In this document: piece after piece, positions 1 through 5,349 of the stretch
How positions within the stretch are numbered: the first letter of the stretch is position 1
Layout: each line of letters begins with the position of its first letter
Source of the DNA: DASXRA01 sp036506155
GTDB lineage: Bacteria > Actinomycetota > Actinomycetes > Mycobacteriales > Jatrophihabitantaceae
NCBI GenBank assembly: GCA_036506155.1
Contig: DASXSF010000051.1
Span: 1 to 5,706 of the forward strand
Length of the DNA stretch: 5,706 bases
Reading direction: 5' to 3'
Notes under the pieces: generated by a model
The model's database searches: none
What the model saw: the letters and a program-made list of their open reading frames with translations, nothing else
What the model was told of the DNA's origin: nothing
Program-made: the position numbers and the translations under genes

Positions 1-342
1 GCTGGCGGCCGCCTGGGCGGCCCGCGCGTCCGCCGTGCCACCCTGCCCATGCGGACCGACCGCCACCGTGGCGGCCCGTGCCGCCTCGCCTGAGTAGAAG
101 CCGGCTTGTTCGCCCGCTTTCATCTTGGCGCCGCCATCGAAGACCAACACCGCCAACAGCAGTAGCACCGGCGCGGTCAGCACGAACCACACCAGCACCG
201 AGCCGCGTTCGCCGTCCTCGCCGGGTCCGCTCAGCCGGGTGCGCAGCCGCCAGCGCAGCTGCGTGATCGTTGCGAGACGATCTTGGGGCTGCCGGGCATG
301 GTCGGTGTCCGGTACCGGGTGCAGGCCCGCGCGCGGGATCAC
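1..342 (-). CDS. TadG/TadE-like pilus-assembly membrane protein, C-terminus outside window
   Basis: Start: a GTG at 342-340 overlaps the TGA of the upstream gene (GTGA, 4 nt), so the two are probably translationally coupled. The frame stays open for 114 codons to the window edge. The first ~45 residues are a charged cytoplasmic stretch ending in GEDGERGS (about 41-48). A single hydrophobic segment follows at about 49-70 (VLVWFVLTAPVLLLLAVLVF), then an alanine-rich extracytoplasmic part containing GEQAGFYSGEAARAA. One N-terminal transmembrane helix after an RGS motif is typical of TadE/TadG-type minor pseudopilins of Flp/Tad systems. The Glu expected at position +5 after the Gly is Trp here (G47-S-V-L-V-W52), so processing by a TadV-type peptidase is uncertain and it may simply be a membrane-anchored TadG relative. 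It is the third pseudopilin-like gene of the minus-strand operon. Family assignment is fairly sure; exact role is not. Confidence 0.8.
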   Translation of the reverse strand, partial: MIPRAGLHPVPDTDHARQPQDRLATITQLRWRLRTRLSGPGEDGERGSVLVWFVLTAPVLLLLAVLVFDGGAKMKAGEQAGFYSGEAARAATVAVGPHGQGGTADARAAQAAAS

Positions 343-863
343 AGGACACCGCCGATGGCGTACTTGCGTGCCGGGCTCATGTCGGGATTCCTGAACCCAA
401 GAGAAACGGAGCGGAATGGGTCGAGCGGGCTCACCGCGTGATCATGAAGGGTGCGGGATCCGGGCATGAGCGGCATGCCGATGTCGCTGAGTGCCACGAC
501 GCAGGTCACGTCGACGGTGACGACCGCGTCGGTGCCGGGGGGTGCGGAGAAGCCGCTGGTGTCTACGGCGACGTCGGGTGTGCCTTTGCAGTGCAGGTGC
601 TGTGCCTGCAGGGCTGCGACGGCGGTGGACGTGGCCCGCTGGACTGCCACTGCTGGGGTGCGGGCCAGGGAGGCGTCGCGGGCGGCGTCGCCGGCGACCC
701 CGGAGATGGACGAGGAGGCGATGGCTACCCGGCCGGCGACGATGAGCACGCCGATCAGGGCGATCGCGATGAGCCCGGTGATGGCCATCTCGACGGGGGC
801 CGATCCTCGGTCGGGGTCGGCGAAGACCCTGCGCAGCCGGGTGCTCAGCGGTCGGGTGATCAT
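339..863 (-). CDS. TadE-like minor pseudopilin (second of the operon)
   Basis: 174 aa. An Arg-rich N-terminus leads into DRGSAPVEMAITG, with Gly20 and Glu25 in the Gly-(x4)-Glu arrangement used by prepilin-like TadE/TadF proteins, then one transmembrane helix at about 26-50 (MAITGLIAIALIGVLIVAGRVAIA). The rest is extracytoplasmic, with Cys pairs (LHCKG and VTCVV) and no catalytic motif. By family knowledge such proteins are minor pilins of the tight-adherence pilus, cleaved and assembled at the membrane. Its ATG (863-861) now follows DNA that I assign to the inserted element, and the nearest purine-rich Shine-Dalgarno-like bases are about 13 nt upstream, too far to be good. Before insertion it probably started by coupling to tadE gene 1 through an ATGA overlap. 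It overlaps the downstream TadG-like gene by 4 nt. Confidence 0.85.
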   Translation of the reverse strand: MITRPLSTRLRRVFADPDRGSAPVEMAITGLIAIALIGVLIVAGRVAIASSSISGVAGDAARDASLARTPAVAVQRATSTAVAALQAQHLHCKGTPDVAVDTSGFSAPPGTDAVVTVDVTCVVALSDIGMPLMPGSRTLHDHAVSPLDPFRSVSLGFRNPDMSPARKYAIGGVL

Positions 864-869
864 GGTGTG
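864..869. repeat. Left core direct repeat of the element (GGTGTG)
   Basis: GGTGTG lies immediately upstream, in minus-strand terms, of the ATG of tadE gene 2. An identical hexamer lies at 5355-5360 within the last codons shared with tadE gene 1. Flanking bases differ on both sides, so the repeat is exactly 6 bp. It could be a recombination core or a target duplication. Confidence 0.6.
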
Positions 870-881
870 CCCGGTATCCCT

Positions 882-903
882 AGTCCAGCGAGTTCGTTGG
901 ACT
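882..903. repeat. Left subterminal imperfect palindrome
   Basis: Arms AGTCCAGCG (882-890) and CGTTGGACT (895-903) are inverted repeats with one mismatch (G·T) around the 4-nt centre AGTT. It begins 12 bp inside the left core repeat. No T-tract follows on either strand, so an intrinsic terminator is unlikely. A recombinase-binding site is possible, since the right end has a palindrome of similar length at a similar place. Confidence 0.45.
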
Positions 904-944
904 GCGCGAGCACTGTGGGCGTGGGGGTTCCGGCTGTCGATGGG

Positions 945-991
945 CTCGACACCTCACGGAGAAAGCTCGACCACTTGTCGGGATTCTCGAC
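945..991. repeat. Three CTCGAC direct repeats at two-helical-turn spacing
   Basis: The hexamer CTCGAC occurs at 945-950, 966-971 and 986-991, at intervals of 21 and 20 bp, so all three face the same side of the helix. They lie in the left non-coding end upstream of the recombinase, and the third falls just before the proposed -10 box. They may be sites for the recombinase or for the HTH protein encoded in the same operon. Chance cannot be excluded in G/C-rich DNA. Confidence 0.35.
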
Positions 992-1005
992 GCTGTTGTG
1001 ATATT
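975..1005 (+). promoter_or_regulatory. Candidate promoter of the recombinase operon
   Basis: TTGTCG (975-980) resembles a -35 box. After 19 bp comes GATATT (1000-1005), which matches TATAAT at four positions including the key A2 and T6. TG at 997-998 gives an extended -10 motif. Transcription would start near 1012, leaving a leader of about 35 nt before the GTG at 1046. Prediction by eye only. Confidence 0.35.
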
Positions 1006-1031
1006 CATGACGCGTGCGGGCTGGGGTTGAA

Positions 1032-1037
1032 CTGGAG
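1032..1037 (+). promoter_or_regulatory. Ribosome binding site of the tyrosine recombinase
   Basis: CTGGAG (GGAG core at 1034-1037) sits 8 nt before the GTG at 1046, supporting that start. It lies inside a small inverted repeat, GAACT-GG-AGTTC (1029-1040), so a protein or hairpin there could mask it. Confidence 0.5.
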
Positions 1038-1045
1038 TTCGGCCG

Positions 1046-2134
1046 GTGAGTCTGGCGGTCGTGCGGTCGCTCGGTGCTCCGCGACGGTTGCGTACTGCTG
1101 AGGAGATCGAGGACTTCGAGCAGGAGATCGTCGATCAGTACGCGTTGGCGATGGTCGGGGCGGGCTTGACCGACGGGTATATCGCCAACGAGCGGTCCGC
1201 GGTGATCGAGTTCATCCGGTTTACTGGGCAGCCGGTGTGGTGTGCCACCAGTAGCGACGCTGACCGCTTCTTGACCTGGCTGCGGCGTGAGCGTGTGCAG
1301 GCTCGGCACACGATCGAGGGGAAGGCGGGCGCGATCGCTCGCTTCTTCGACTTCCTGATCGGCCGGTATCAGGGCGACGTGCATGCGTTGACCGGCGTGG
1401 TGGTCGCCCAGCCGATTGACGAGTTCAACCGCCCGGCCAGTTCGTGGACGAAGGCGGCGCGGGTGCCGCCGCCCGACGGCGAGGTCGATGCCTTGTTCGC
1501 GGCATGGAGACAGGCACTGCCCGGCATGCGCAAGTACCTGCCTGCGGCACGAGACTATCTCGCCGCGTCGTTGTGGCGGCGGGTTGGTCTGCGGATCGGC
1601 GAGACCACGATGCTGGATCTGCGCGATTGGCGGCCTGATTTGGGCGAGCACGGCAAGCTGCATGTGCGCTTCGGTAAGGGCGCGAAGGGCCGCGGCCCGA
1701 AGACGCGCATGGTGCCGGCGATCAACGAGGTCGATCAGTTGCTGTCGTGGTGGCTGACCGACGTGCGTCACCAGTTCGGCGATGACTGGGAAGACCTGGA
1801 TGCGCCGCTGCTGCCGAGCGAACGCCACGATCGGTTCACCGGACGGCCGACCCGTGTCGGATCCGATGCGCTGCGCTCGGGTCTGGCCGCGGCGGTGGCT
1901 CGGTGGTTGCCGGACTGGCACGAGCGGTTGACACCGCACGTGCTGCGGCACTACTGCGCATCGTCGCTGTATCAGCGTGGGATGGCGCTGAAGGCCGTGC
2001 AGGAGCTGCTCGGCCACGAGTGGTTGAAGACCACGACGATTTACGTGCACGTCCACGACGATCACATCGAACGGGCGTGGGCGGCGGCCAATGATCGAGT
2101 CGCGGACCGGCTCGGAATCGAGATGAACGGGTGA
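1046..2134 (+). CDS. Canonical tyrosine recombinase/integrase (TnpA-like position)
   Basis: 362 aa, GTG start with GGAG 8 nt upstream. An N-terminal SAM-like core-binding domain spans about residues 20-130. The catalytic domain (about 150-350) has the full active-site set: R183 (GLRIGE), K211 (FGKGAKG, beta-hairpin lysine), H298 and R301 (HVLRHY), H324 (LLGHEW) and the nucleophile Y333 (TIYVHV). By family knowledge it cuts one strand at a time through a 3'-phosphotyrosine and resolves a Holliday junction, with no net gain or loss of bases at the crossover. It is the best candidate for moving the element. Its length is close to Tn554 TnpA (about 360 aa), and the position at the left end, followed by a second larger recombinase-like gene, is also similar. 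Only 4 nt separate its TGA from the next ATG. It could equally be called XerC/D-like; the enzyme class is secure. Confidence 0.93.
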   Translation: MSLAVVRSLGAPRRLRTAEEIEDFEQEIVDQYALAMVGAGLTDGYIANERSAVIEFIRFTGQPVWCATSSDADRFLTWLRRERVQARHTIEGKAGAIARFFDFLIGRYQGDVHALTGVVVAQPIDEFNRPASSWTKAARVPPPDGEVDALFAAWRQALPGMRKYLPAARDYLAASLWRRVGLRIGETTMLDLRDWRPDLGEHGKLHVRFGKGAKGRGPKTRMVPAINEVDQLLSWWLTDVRHQFGDDWEDLDAPLLPSERHDRFTGRPTRVGSDALRSGLAAAVARWLPDWHERLTPHVLRHYCASSLYQRGMALKAVQELLGHEWLKTTTIYVHVHDDHIERAWAAANDRVADRLGIEMNG

Positions 2135-2138
2135 GCTG

Positions 2139-2462
2139 ATGCGCTGGAACCTGCGGATGGTCGCGGCCGAGCACGGCGTGTGGAAGTCGACCGAACTGCG
2201 GCGAGCCTTGGCCGCGGCCGGGTTGGATATCAGCGCCGGAAAGATGTCTGCGCTGTGGACCGGGACGCCCACCACGATCCGTCTCGACGACCTGGACGTG
2301 ATCTGTTCGGTGCTCGAGTGCGAGCCTTCCCAATTGCTGATCCACGAACCGGACAAGGTCGCCGCTCGCCGGCCGGGCAAGGCCGCGGCAGCAGCCGACG
2401 GGCCCGACGTGGCGAAGATCCAACCGCGACTGGGCCGCAACCGAACACCACCACCTGCGTGA
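2139..2462 (+). CDS. Small Cro/XRE-family helix-turn-helix protein between the two recombinase genes
   Basis: 107 aa. Residues about 3-70 look like a Cro/C1-type HTH domain of the short HTH_26 kind: helices around VAAEHGVWKSTELRRALAAAG, the recognition region ISAGKMSALWTG, then TTIRLDDLDVICSVLECEPSQLL, whose ending is typical of this fold. The tail (about 72-107) is Ala/Pro/Arg-rich and probably disordered. It starts 4 nt after the recombinase stop, and its TGA overlaps the GTG of the next gene (GTGA), so all three are likely made from one mRNA. A repressor of the operon, or an accessory/directionality factor for recombination, are both reasonable; the sequence does not decide. It holds the place of the third small protein of Tn554-like modules, but I see no evidence that it is related to TnpC. 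Confidence 0.8.
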   Translation: MRWNLRMVAAEHGVWKSTELRRALAAAGLDISAGKMSALWTGTPTTIRLDDLDVICSVLECEPSQLLIHEPDKVAARRPGKAAAAADGPDVAKIQPRLGRNRTPPPA

Positions 2463-4219
2463 GCAGCCGCCTCGGCGGTCGGGCACCCAAGCCGTGCGGT
2501 GCCTGCCGGCAACGCCCGGTCGCATGGACACTGCCGCGGGTTGACGTCTGCTATCAGTGCCTGCCTGGTGGCCCGTTCCCGCCTCCACCGTGCCGACGCT
2601 GCGGAAGCAGCGACTACTACTCGGCCGGGCTGTGCGGTCGATGCCACAACGCGGCGCCGCAACGGGTCGAGGCGTGCCGCGACTGCCTGGCCTGGGGTGT
2701 GATCCGCAAGCACAAGTGGTTGTGCTGGCGGTGCCGTAGCTGGCGGCAACGCTTCGACCGGGGCACGTGCCGCATCTGTGCCACCAGCGCGGTGCCCGTC
2801 GATGACGATCAGTTGTGCCAGCTGTGCGAACGGCAATGGGTGATCAACTTTGGCGCTACGGTCGAAGAGGCCAACGCCGGCGGGCAGCAGCTGTTCATCG
2901 CGAACCTGCCCTGGCCTGCGATCCGTCCGCAAGGCAGACGCGGTGCCGCGCTTCGGCCGGCGGCCGCGATCAAGCACCGGCAACGCAGCACCCGCAGTCG
3001 ACGGGTCGAGTTCGCGCCAGTCGAGTATCGCCAGCTCGTGCTGTTCGATCTGCCTCGTGACCTGCGGGCAGCCCAGCGGCTGGGCACACTTCCCGAGCCA
3101 CGTCACGACGTGATGGAAGCCGTGTTGGATGCGGCGGTGCTCGACCACGCGCAGCGCCACGGCTGGCCCCCCAGCGCGATCAAGCGCGCCCGCATCGGCA
3201 TGCGCGTGCTGCAAGGAATCCAGGACACCCCAGGGGCGATCTTGCTGGCCAGCGACGCGTTGCTGCTCAACCAAGTCCACCTCGCCGCGCTCAACGTCAT
3301 CGAAGTCGCGACCGCTGCCGGCCTGATGCTCGACGACCGGCAGCCGGCCATCCACGCCTGGTTCGCGACCAACACCACGGGACTGCCCACGCCGATGCGC
3401 GCCGAACTCCGCGAGTGGTTCGACATCATGCTCGAGGGCTCCACCCGTACACCGCGGCGCCGGGCACGCAGCGAGACCACGATCCGGCTGCACCTGCGTT
3501 GGGCCCTGCCCGCACTCACTGCCTGGGCCGGCGACGGGCATCAATCGCTGCGCGAGATCACACCCGACGATGTCCGCGCCGTGCTGCCATCGGCCGGAAA
3601 CCCGCGCTCCACCATGGGCGCCGGCCTGCGCTCGATCCTCTCCGTTCTCAAGACCCGCAAGATCTTGTTCGTCAACGCCATCGCCCGTGTCCGCAGCGGC
3701 GGGCACGAACGCCGCCAGCCACTGCCCCTGGACACCGGGATCATCCGCGGTGCTCTGACCTCTGCTAACCCGGCCCGAGCCGCGCTCGCCGCGCTGATCG
3801 CCTTCCACGCGTTGCGCGCCGGAGATCTCCTCAACGCGCACCTGACCGACATGGCCGATGGACGAATGCGTCTCGGTGAACGCACGATCCCCCTGGCCGA
3901 ACCAGCCCGAGTACGCATTGTGGCCTGGCTCGAACACCGTGCCCGCACCTGGCCGAACTCGGCCAACCCGCACCTGTTCATCAACCACGCCAACGCAACC
4001 CACCTCGGTCCAGTCGGCCGACGCTGGCTCAGCCTCACCCTCGGGATGCCCGCCCGCGTACTGCGCGAGGACCGCATCCTGCACGAGATCCACGCCACCG
4101 GCGGTGACGTCCGGCGGATATGCGACCTGTTCGGGCTCACCGTCGGCGGTGCGCTGCGCTACCTGCCCGCCGAGGACCCCGCCCTCCCTGCTAACGACAG
4201 CAGCGACCAGAACCGCTAA
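2459..4219 (+). CDS. Zinc-ribbon protein with a degenerate tyrosine-recombinase domain (TnpB-like position)
   Basis: 586 aa from the GTG at 2459, which overlaps the preceding TGA. A frame open to 2180 adds only Arg/Gly-rich out-of-frame sequence of the HTH gene, so that start is rejected. Residues 13-123 carry eight CxxC pairs (13-16, 31-34, 45-48, 59-62, 73-76, 89-92, 104-107, 120-123), enough for four zinc ribbons, a probable DNA- or protein-binding array. A middle helical region follows. About 320-412 resembles a core-binding domain. About 430-570 is a tyrosine-recombinase-like fold with R453 (HALRAGD), R536/R539 (LREDR, where HxxR is normal), GL at 559-560 (normally GH) and Y568 (ALRYLP). 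No lysine is seen in the expected hairpin. Arg and Tyr remain but two His and the Lys are altered, so activity may be weak, altered or lost. It may act as a structural partner of the 362-aa enzyme. Its TAA overlaps the -10 box of the next gene. Confidence 0.8.
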   Translation: MSSRLGGRAPKPCGACRQRPVAWTLPRVDVCYQCLPGGPFPPPPCRRCGSSDYYSAGLCGRCHNAAPQRVEACRDCLAWGVIRKHKWLCWRCRSWRQRFDRGTCRICATSAVPVDDDQLCQLCERQWVINFGATVEEANAGGQQLFIANLPWPAIRPQGRRGAALRPAAAIKHRQRSTRSRRVEFAPVEYRQLVLFDLPRDLRAAQRLGTLPEPRHDVMEAVLDAAVLDHAQRHGWPPSAIKRARIGMRVLQGIQDTPGAILLASDALLLNQVHLAALNVIEVATAAGLMLDDRQPAIHAWFATNTTGLPTPMRAELREWFDIMLEGSTRTPRRRARSETTIRLHLRWALPALTAWAGDGHQSLREITPDDVRAVLPSAGNPRSTMGAGLRSILSVLKTRKILFVNAIARVRSGGHERRQPLPLDTGIIRGALTSANPARAALAALIAFHALRAGDLLNAHLTDMADGRMRLGERTIPLAEPARVRIVAWLEHRARTWPNSANPHLFINHANATHLGPVGRRWLSLTLGMPARVLREDRILHEIHATGGDVRRICDLFGLTVGGALRYLPAEDPALPANDSSDQNR

Positions 4220-4222
4220 CAT
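4194..4222 (+). promoter_or_regulatory. Leaderless promoter of the metal-efflux operon
   Basis: ACGACA (4194-4199, GACA matching the end of TTGACA) and TAACAT (4217-4222) are 17 bp apart. Transcription would begin about 7 nt downstream, at the GTG start codon of the repressor (4229), so the mRNA is predicted to be leaderless, a common arrangement in actinobacteria. No Shine-Dalgarno sequence precedes the GTG, which agrees. The -10 box shares bases with the stop codon of the upstream gene. Confidence 0.6.
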
Positions 4223-4236
4223 CGGCATGTGCCGAT
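4221..4236. promoter_or_regulatory. Probable operator of the ArsR-family repressor
   Basis: ATCGGCA-TG-TGCCGAT is a perfect inverted repeat with 7-bp arms. It begins at the end of the -10 box and covers the predicted transcription start and the GTG codon. A dimer bound here would block RNA polymerase. Position next to the repressor's own gene and dyad symmetry suit an ArsR/SmtB operator; binding by this protein is inferred. Confidence 0.65.
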
Positions 4237-4594
4237 CACAACGTCGGTTTCCGATGCTGAGCTCGCCGCCAAATTGTTCCGTGGTCTGGGCGATCCGACC
4301 CGGCTGGAGATCCTGCTCGCGCTGCAGGCCGGCGAGCGTCGCGTCGTCGACCTCGTGCACGAACTGCACACCTCCCAGGCCAATGTCTCCGGGCACCTGG
4401 CCTGCCTGAAGGACTGCGGTCTGATCGCTGATCGGCCCCACGGCCGGGCGAACTACTACCGTCTCGCCCAACCCGAACTGGCAGCTCTGCTGCGCAGCGC
4501 CGAGTCGCTGCTCGCCGCCGTGGGACACAACGTCGATCTCTGCCGGAACTACGAACAACCCACCAGCAGGCGATCCCGGAAGCGAACCGCGTGA
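4229..4594 (+). CDS. ArsR/SmtB-family metal-sensing repressor with CmtR-type cysteines
   Basis: 121 aa, GTG start, predicted leaderless. Winged-helix domain: LFRGLGDPTRLEILLAL (16-32), recognition helix TSQANVSGHLACLKDCGL (48-65), and beta-wing HGRANYYRL (71-79). The ELCVC metal box of CadC/ArsR types is absent (RRVVDLV instead). Two cysteines lie in the recognition helix, Cys59 and Cys63 (ACLKDC), with a third in the C-terminal part, Cys105 (VDLCRN). This matches the ligand pattern of mycobacterial CmtR, a Cd(II)/Pb(II) sensor (two Cys in helix 4 plus one C-terminal). The likely action is repression of its own operon until a soft metal such as Cd or Pb displaces it; the true inducer could differ. 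The transporter start overlaps its stop (GTGA), so sensor and efflux pump are co-produced. Confidence 0.9.
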   Translation: MPITTSVSDAELAAKLFRGLGDPTRLEILLALQAGERRVVDLVHELHTSQANVSGHLACLKDCGLIADRPHGRANYYRLAQPELAALLRSAESLLAAVGHNVDLCRNYEQPTSRRSRKRTA

Positions 4595-5238
4595 GCGCTT
4601 CATCGCCCACCACCCGACCGGTGACCTTGCAAGTGGGCGGCCCTCGATGGCAACGCCAAGCCCGCCGGGCCCGTCAATTGTCCTGGCTCTCGCTGGCGTA
4701 CATGACCGCAGAAGGCACCATCGCGATTACCGCCGCCGTCCTCGCTGGCTCGGTCGCGCTCCTCGGGTTCGGACTCGACTCGATCATCGAAGGACTGGCC
4801 AGCGTGATCATCATCTGGCGATTCACCGGCAGCCGCACCCTCTCCGAGGAGGCCGAGCAACGAGCCCAGAAGGCTGTCGCCGTCACGTTCTTCCTGCTCG
4901 CGCCCTACATCGCAGCCGACGCCATACGCACCCTGGCGGACAACGACAAGCCCAGCACTAGCTGGCTCGGTATCGGCCTGTCCATCGCCAGCCTCATCGT
5001 CATGCCATTGCTCGGCGTCGCCAAGAAACGCATCGGCGCCAGCATCGAGTCCCACGCCACCGAAGGCGAAGGCACCCAGAACCTGCTGTGTGCATACCTC
5101 GCCGCCGCCGTACTGATCGGCCTGCTCGCCAACACCCTGCTCGGCCTGTGGTGGCTCGACCCGACAGTCGGCCTGCTCATCGCGGCACTCGCTATCCGAG
5201 AGGGCAAAGAAGCCTGGAACGGCGACGACTGCTGCTAG
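4591..5238 (+). CDS. Compact CDF-like cation (heavy-metal) transporter
   Basis: 215 aa. The GTG at 4591 overlaps the repressor TGA (GTGA), and GGAAG lies 8 nt upstream. A basic N-terminus (about 19-28) leads into about six hydrophobic segments, near 31-50, 53-78, 95-115, 125-143, 162-182 and 186-203. Segment 2 has GFGLDSIIE (D63, E67), where cation diffusion facilitators normally carry a His/Asp-x3-Asp metal site. Before and into segment 5 there is SIESHATEGEGTQN (H155, E158, E160). The C-terminus is LDPTVGLLIA...REGKEAWNGDDCC with two terminal Cys. It lacks the cytosolic C-terminal domain of ordinary ~300-aa CDF proteins, and the end looks natural, not truncated. Pairing with a CmtR-like sensor suggests efflux of Cd, Pb, Zn or a similar ion across the cell membrane. 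Substrate and energy source cannot be read from the sequence. Confidence 0.82.
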   Translation: MSASSPTTRPVTLQVGGPRWQRQARRARQLSWLSLAYMTAEGTIAITAAVLAGSVALLGFGLDSIIEGLASVIIIWRFTGSRTLSEEAEQRAQKAVAVTFFLLAPYIAADAIRTLADNDKPSTSWLGIGLSIASLIVMPLLGVAKKRIGASIESHATEGEGTQNLLCAYLAAAVLIGLLANTLLGLWWLDPTVGLLIAALAIREGKEAWNGDDCC

Positions 5239-5259
5239 ACCAAGCCCCATCAGCCCGTC

Positions 5260-5271
5260 GGTTCGCGAACC
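5260..5271. repeat. Perfect 12-bp palindrome after the transporter
   Basis: GGTTCGCGAACC begins 22 nt after the transporter stop. As RNA it could form only a short stem with almost no loop, and no T-run follows, so a classical terminator is doubtful. It may be a protein site in the right end of the element. Confidence 0.35.
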
Positions 5272-5307
5272 CACGCGCCCACACCCCAAGATCTGATGGA
5301 TCGACAC

Positions 5308-5349
5308 GTCAGTTCCCCCCGCCAGACACTTCAGAATTCCTGAACTGAC
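5308..5349. repeat. Perfect 8-bp inverted repeat at the right end of the element
   Basis: GTCAGTTC (5308-5315) and GAACTGAC (5342-5349) are exact inverted copies 26 nt apart. The inner copy overlaps the stop codon of the extended tadE gene 1; the outer copy ends 5 bp inside the right core repeat. It is a candidate pair of recombinase arm sites. Confidence 0.4.

Noticed and set aside
125..1101. Several plus-strand frames over the left tad genes (for example 270-1001 and 451-1101)
   Set aside because: They mirror the minus-strand pseudopilin genes, which have clear transmembrane and RGS motifs and overlapping starts.
2180..2458. N-terminal extension of the zinc-ribbon recombinase to an ATG at 2180
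   Set aside because: This stretch is out of frame with the convincing HTH gene, reads as low-complexity Arg/Gly/Ala-rich sequence, and the GTG at 2459 makes a standard GTGA overlap.
860..4603. A 1247-codon open frame on the minus strand
   Set aside because: It lies antisense to five well-supported plus-strand genes. It has no domain pattern and is rich in Arg/Gln/Pro/Gly, as expected for the shadow frame of G/C-rich coding DNA.
946..5307. TCGACAC at 946-952 and 5301-5307 (with nearby GATGG) as the element boundaries
   Set aside because: A 7-bp match with similar flanks is attractive, but joining there does not restore coupling between the tad genes. It leaves tadE gene 1 with its odd tail and extra non-coding DNA. 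GGTGTG explains the frame better; this repeat may be an internal site.
5239..5308. Intrinsic terminator after the transporter
   Set aside because: The only strong dyad is GGTTCGCGAACC, which has almost no loop and no following T-run.
1028..5347. TGAACTG at 1028-1034 and 5341-5347 as the boundaries
   Set aside because: Joining there would put the recombinase promoter region outside the element and give tadE gene 1 an unrelated ending followed by a gap before gene 2.
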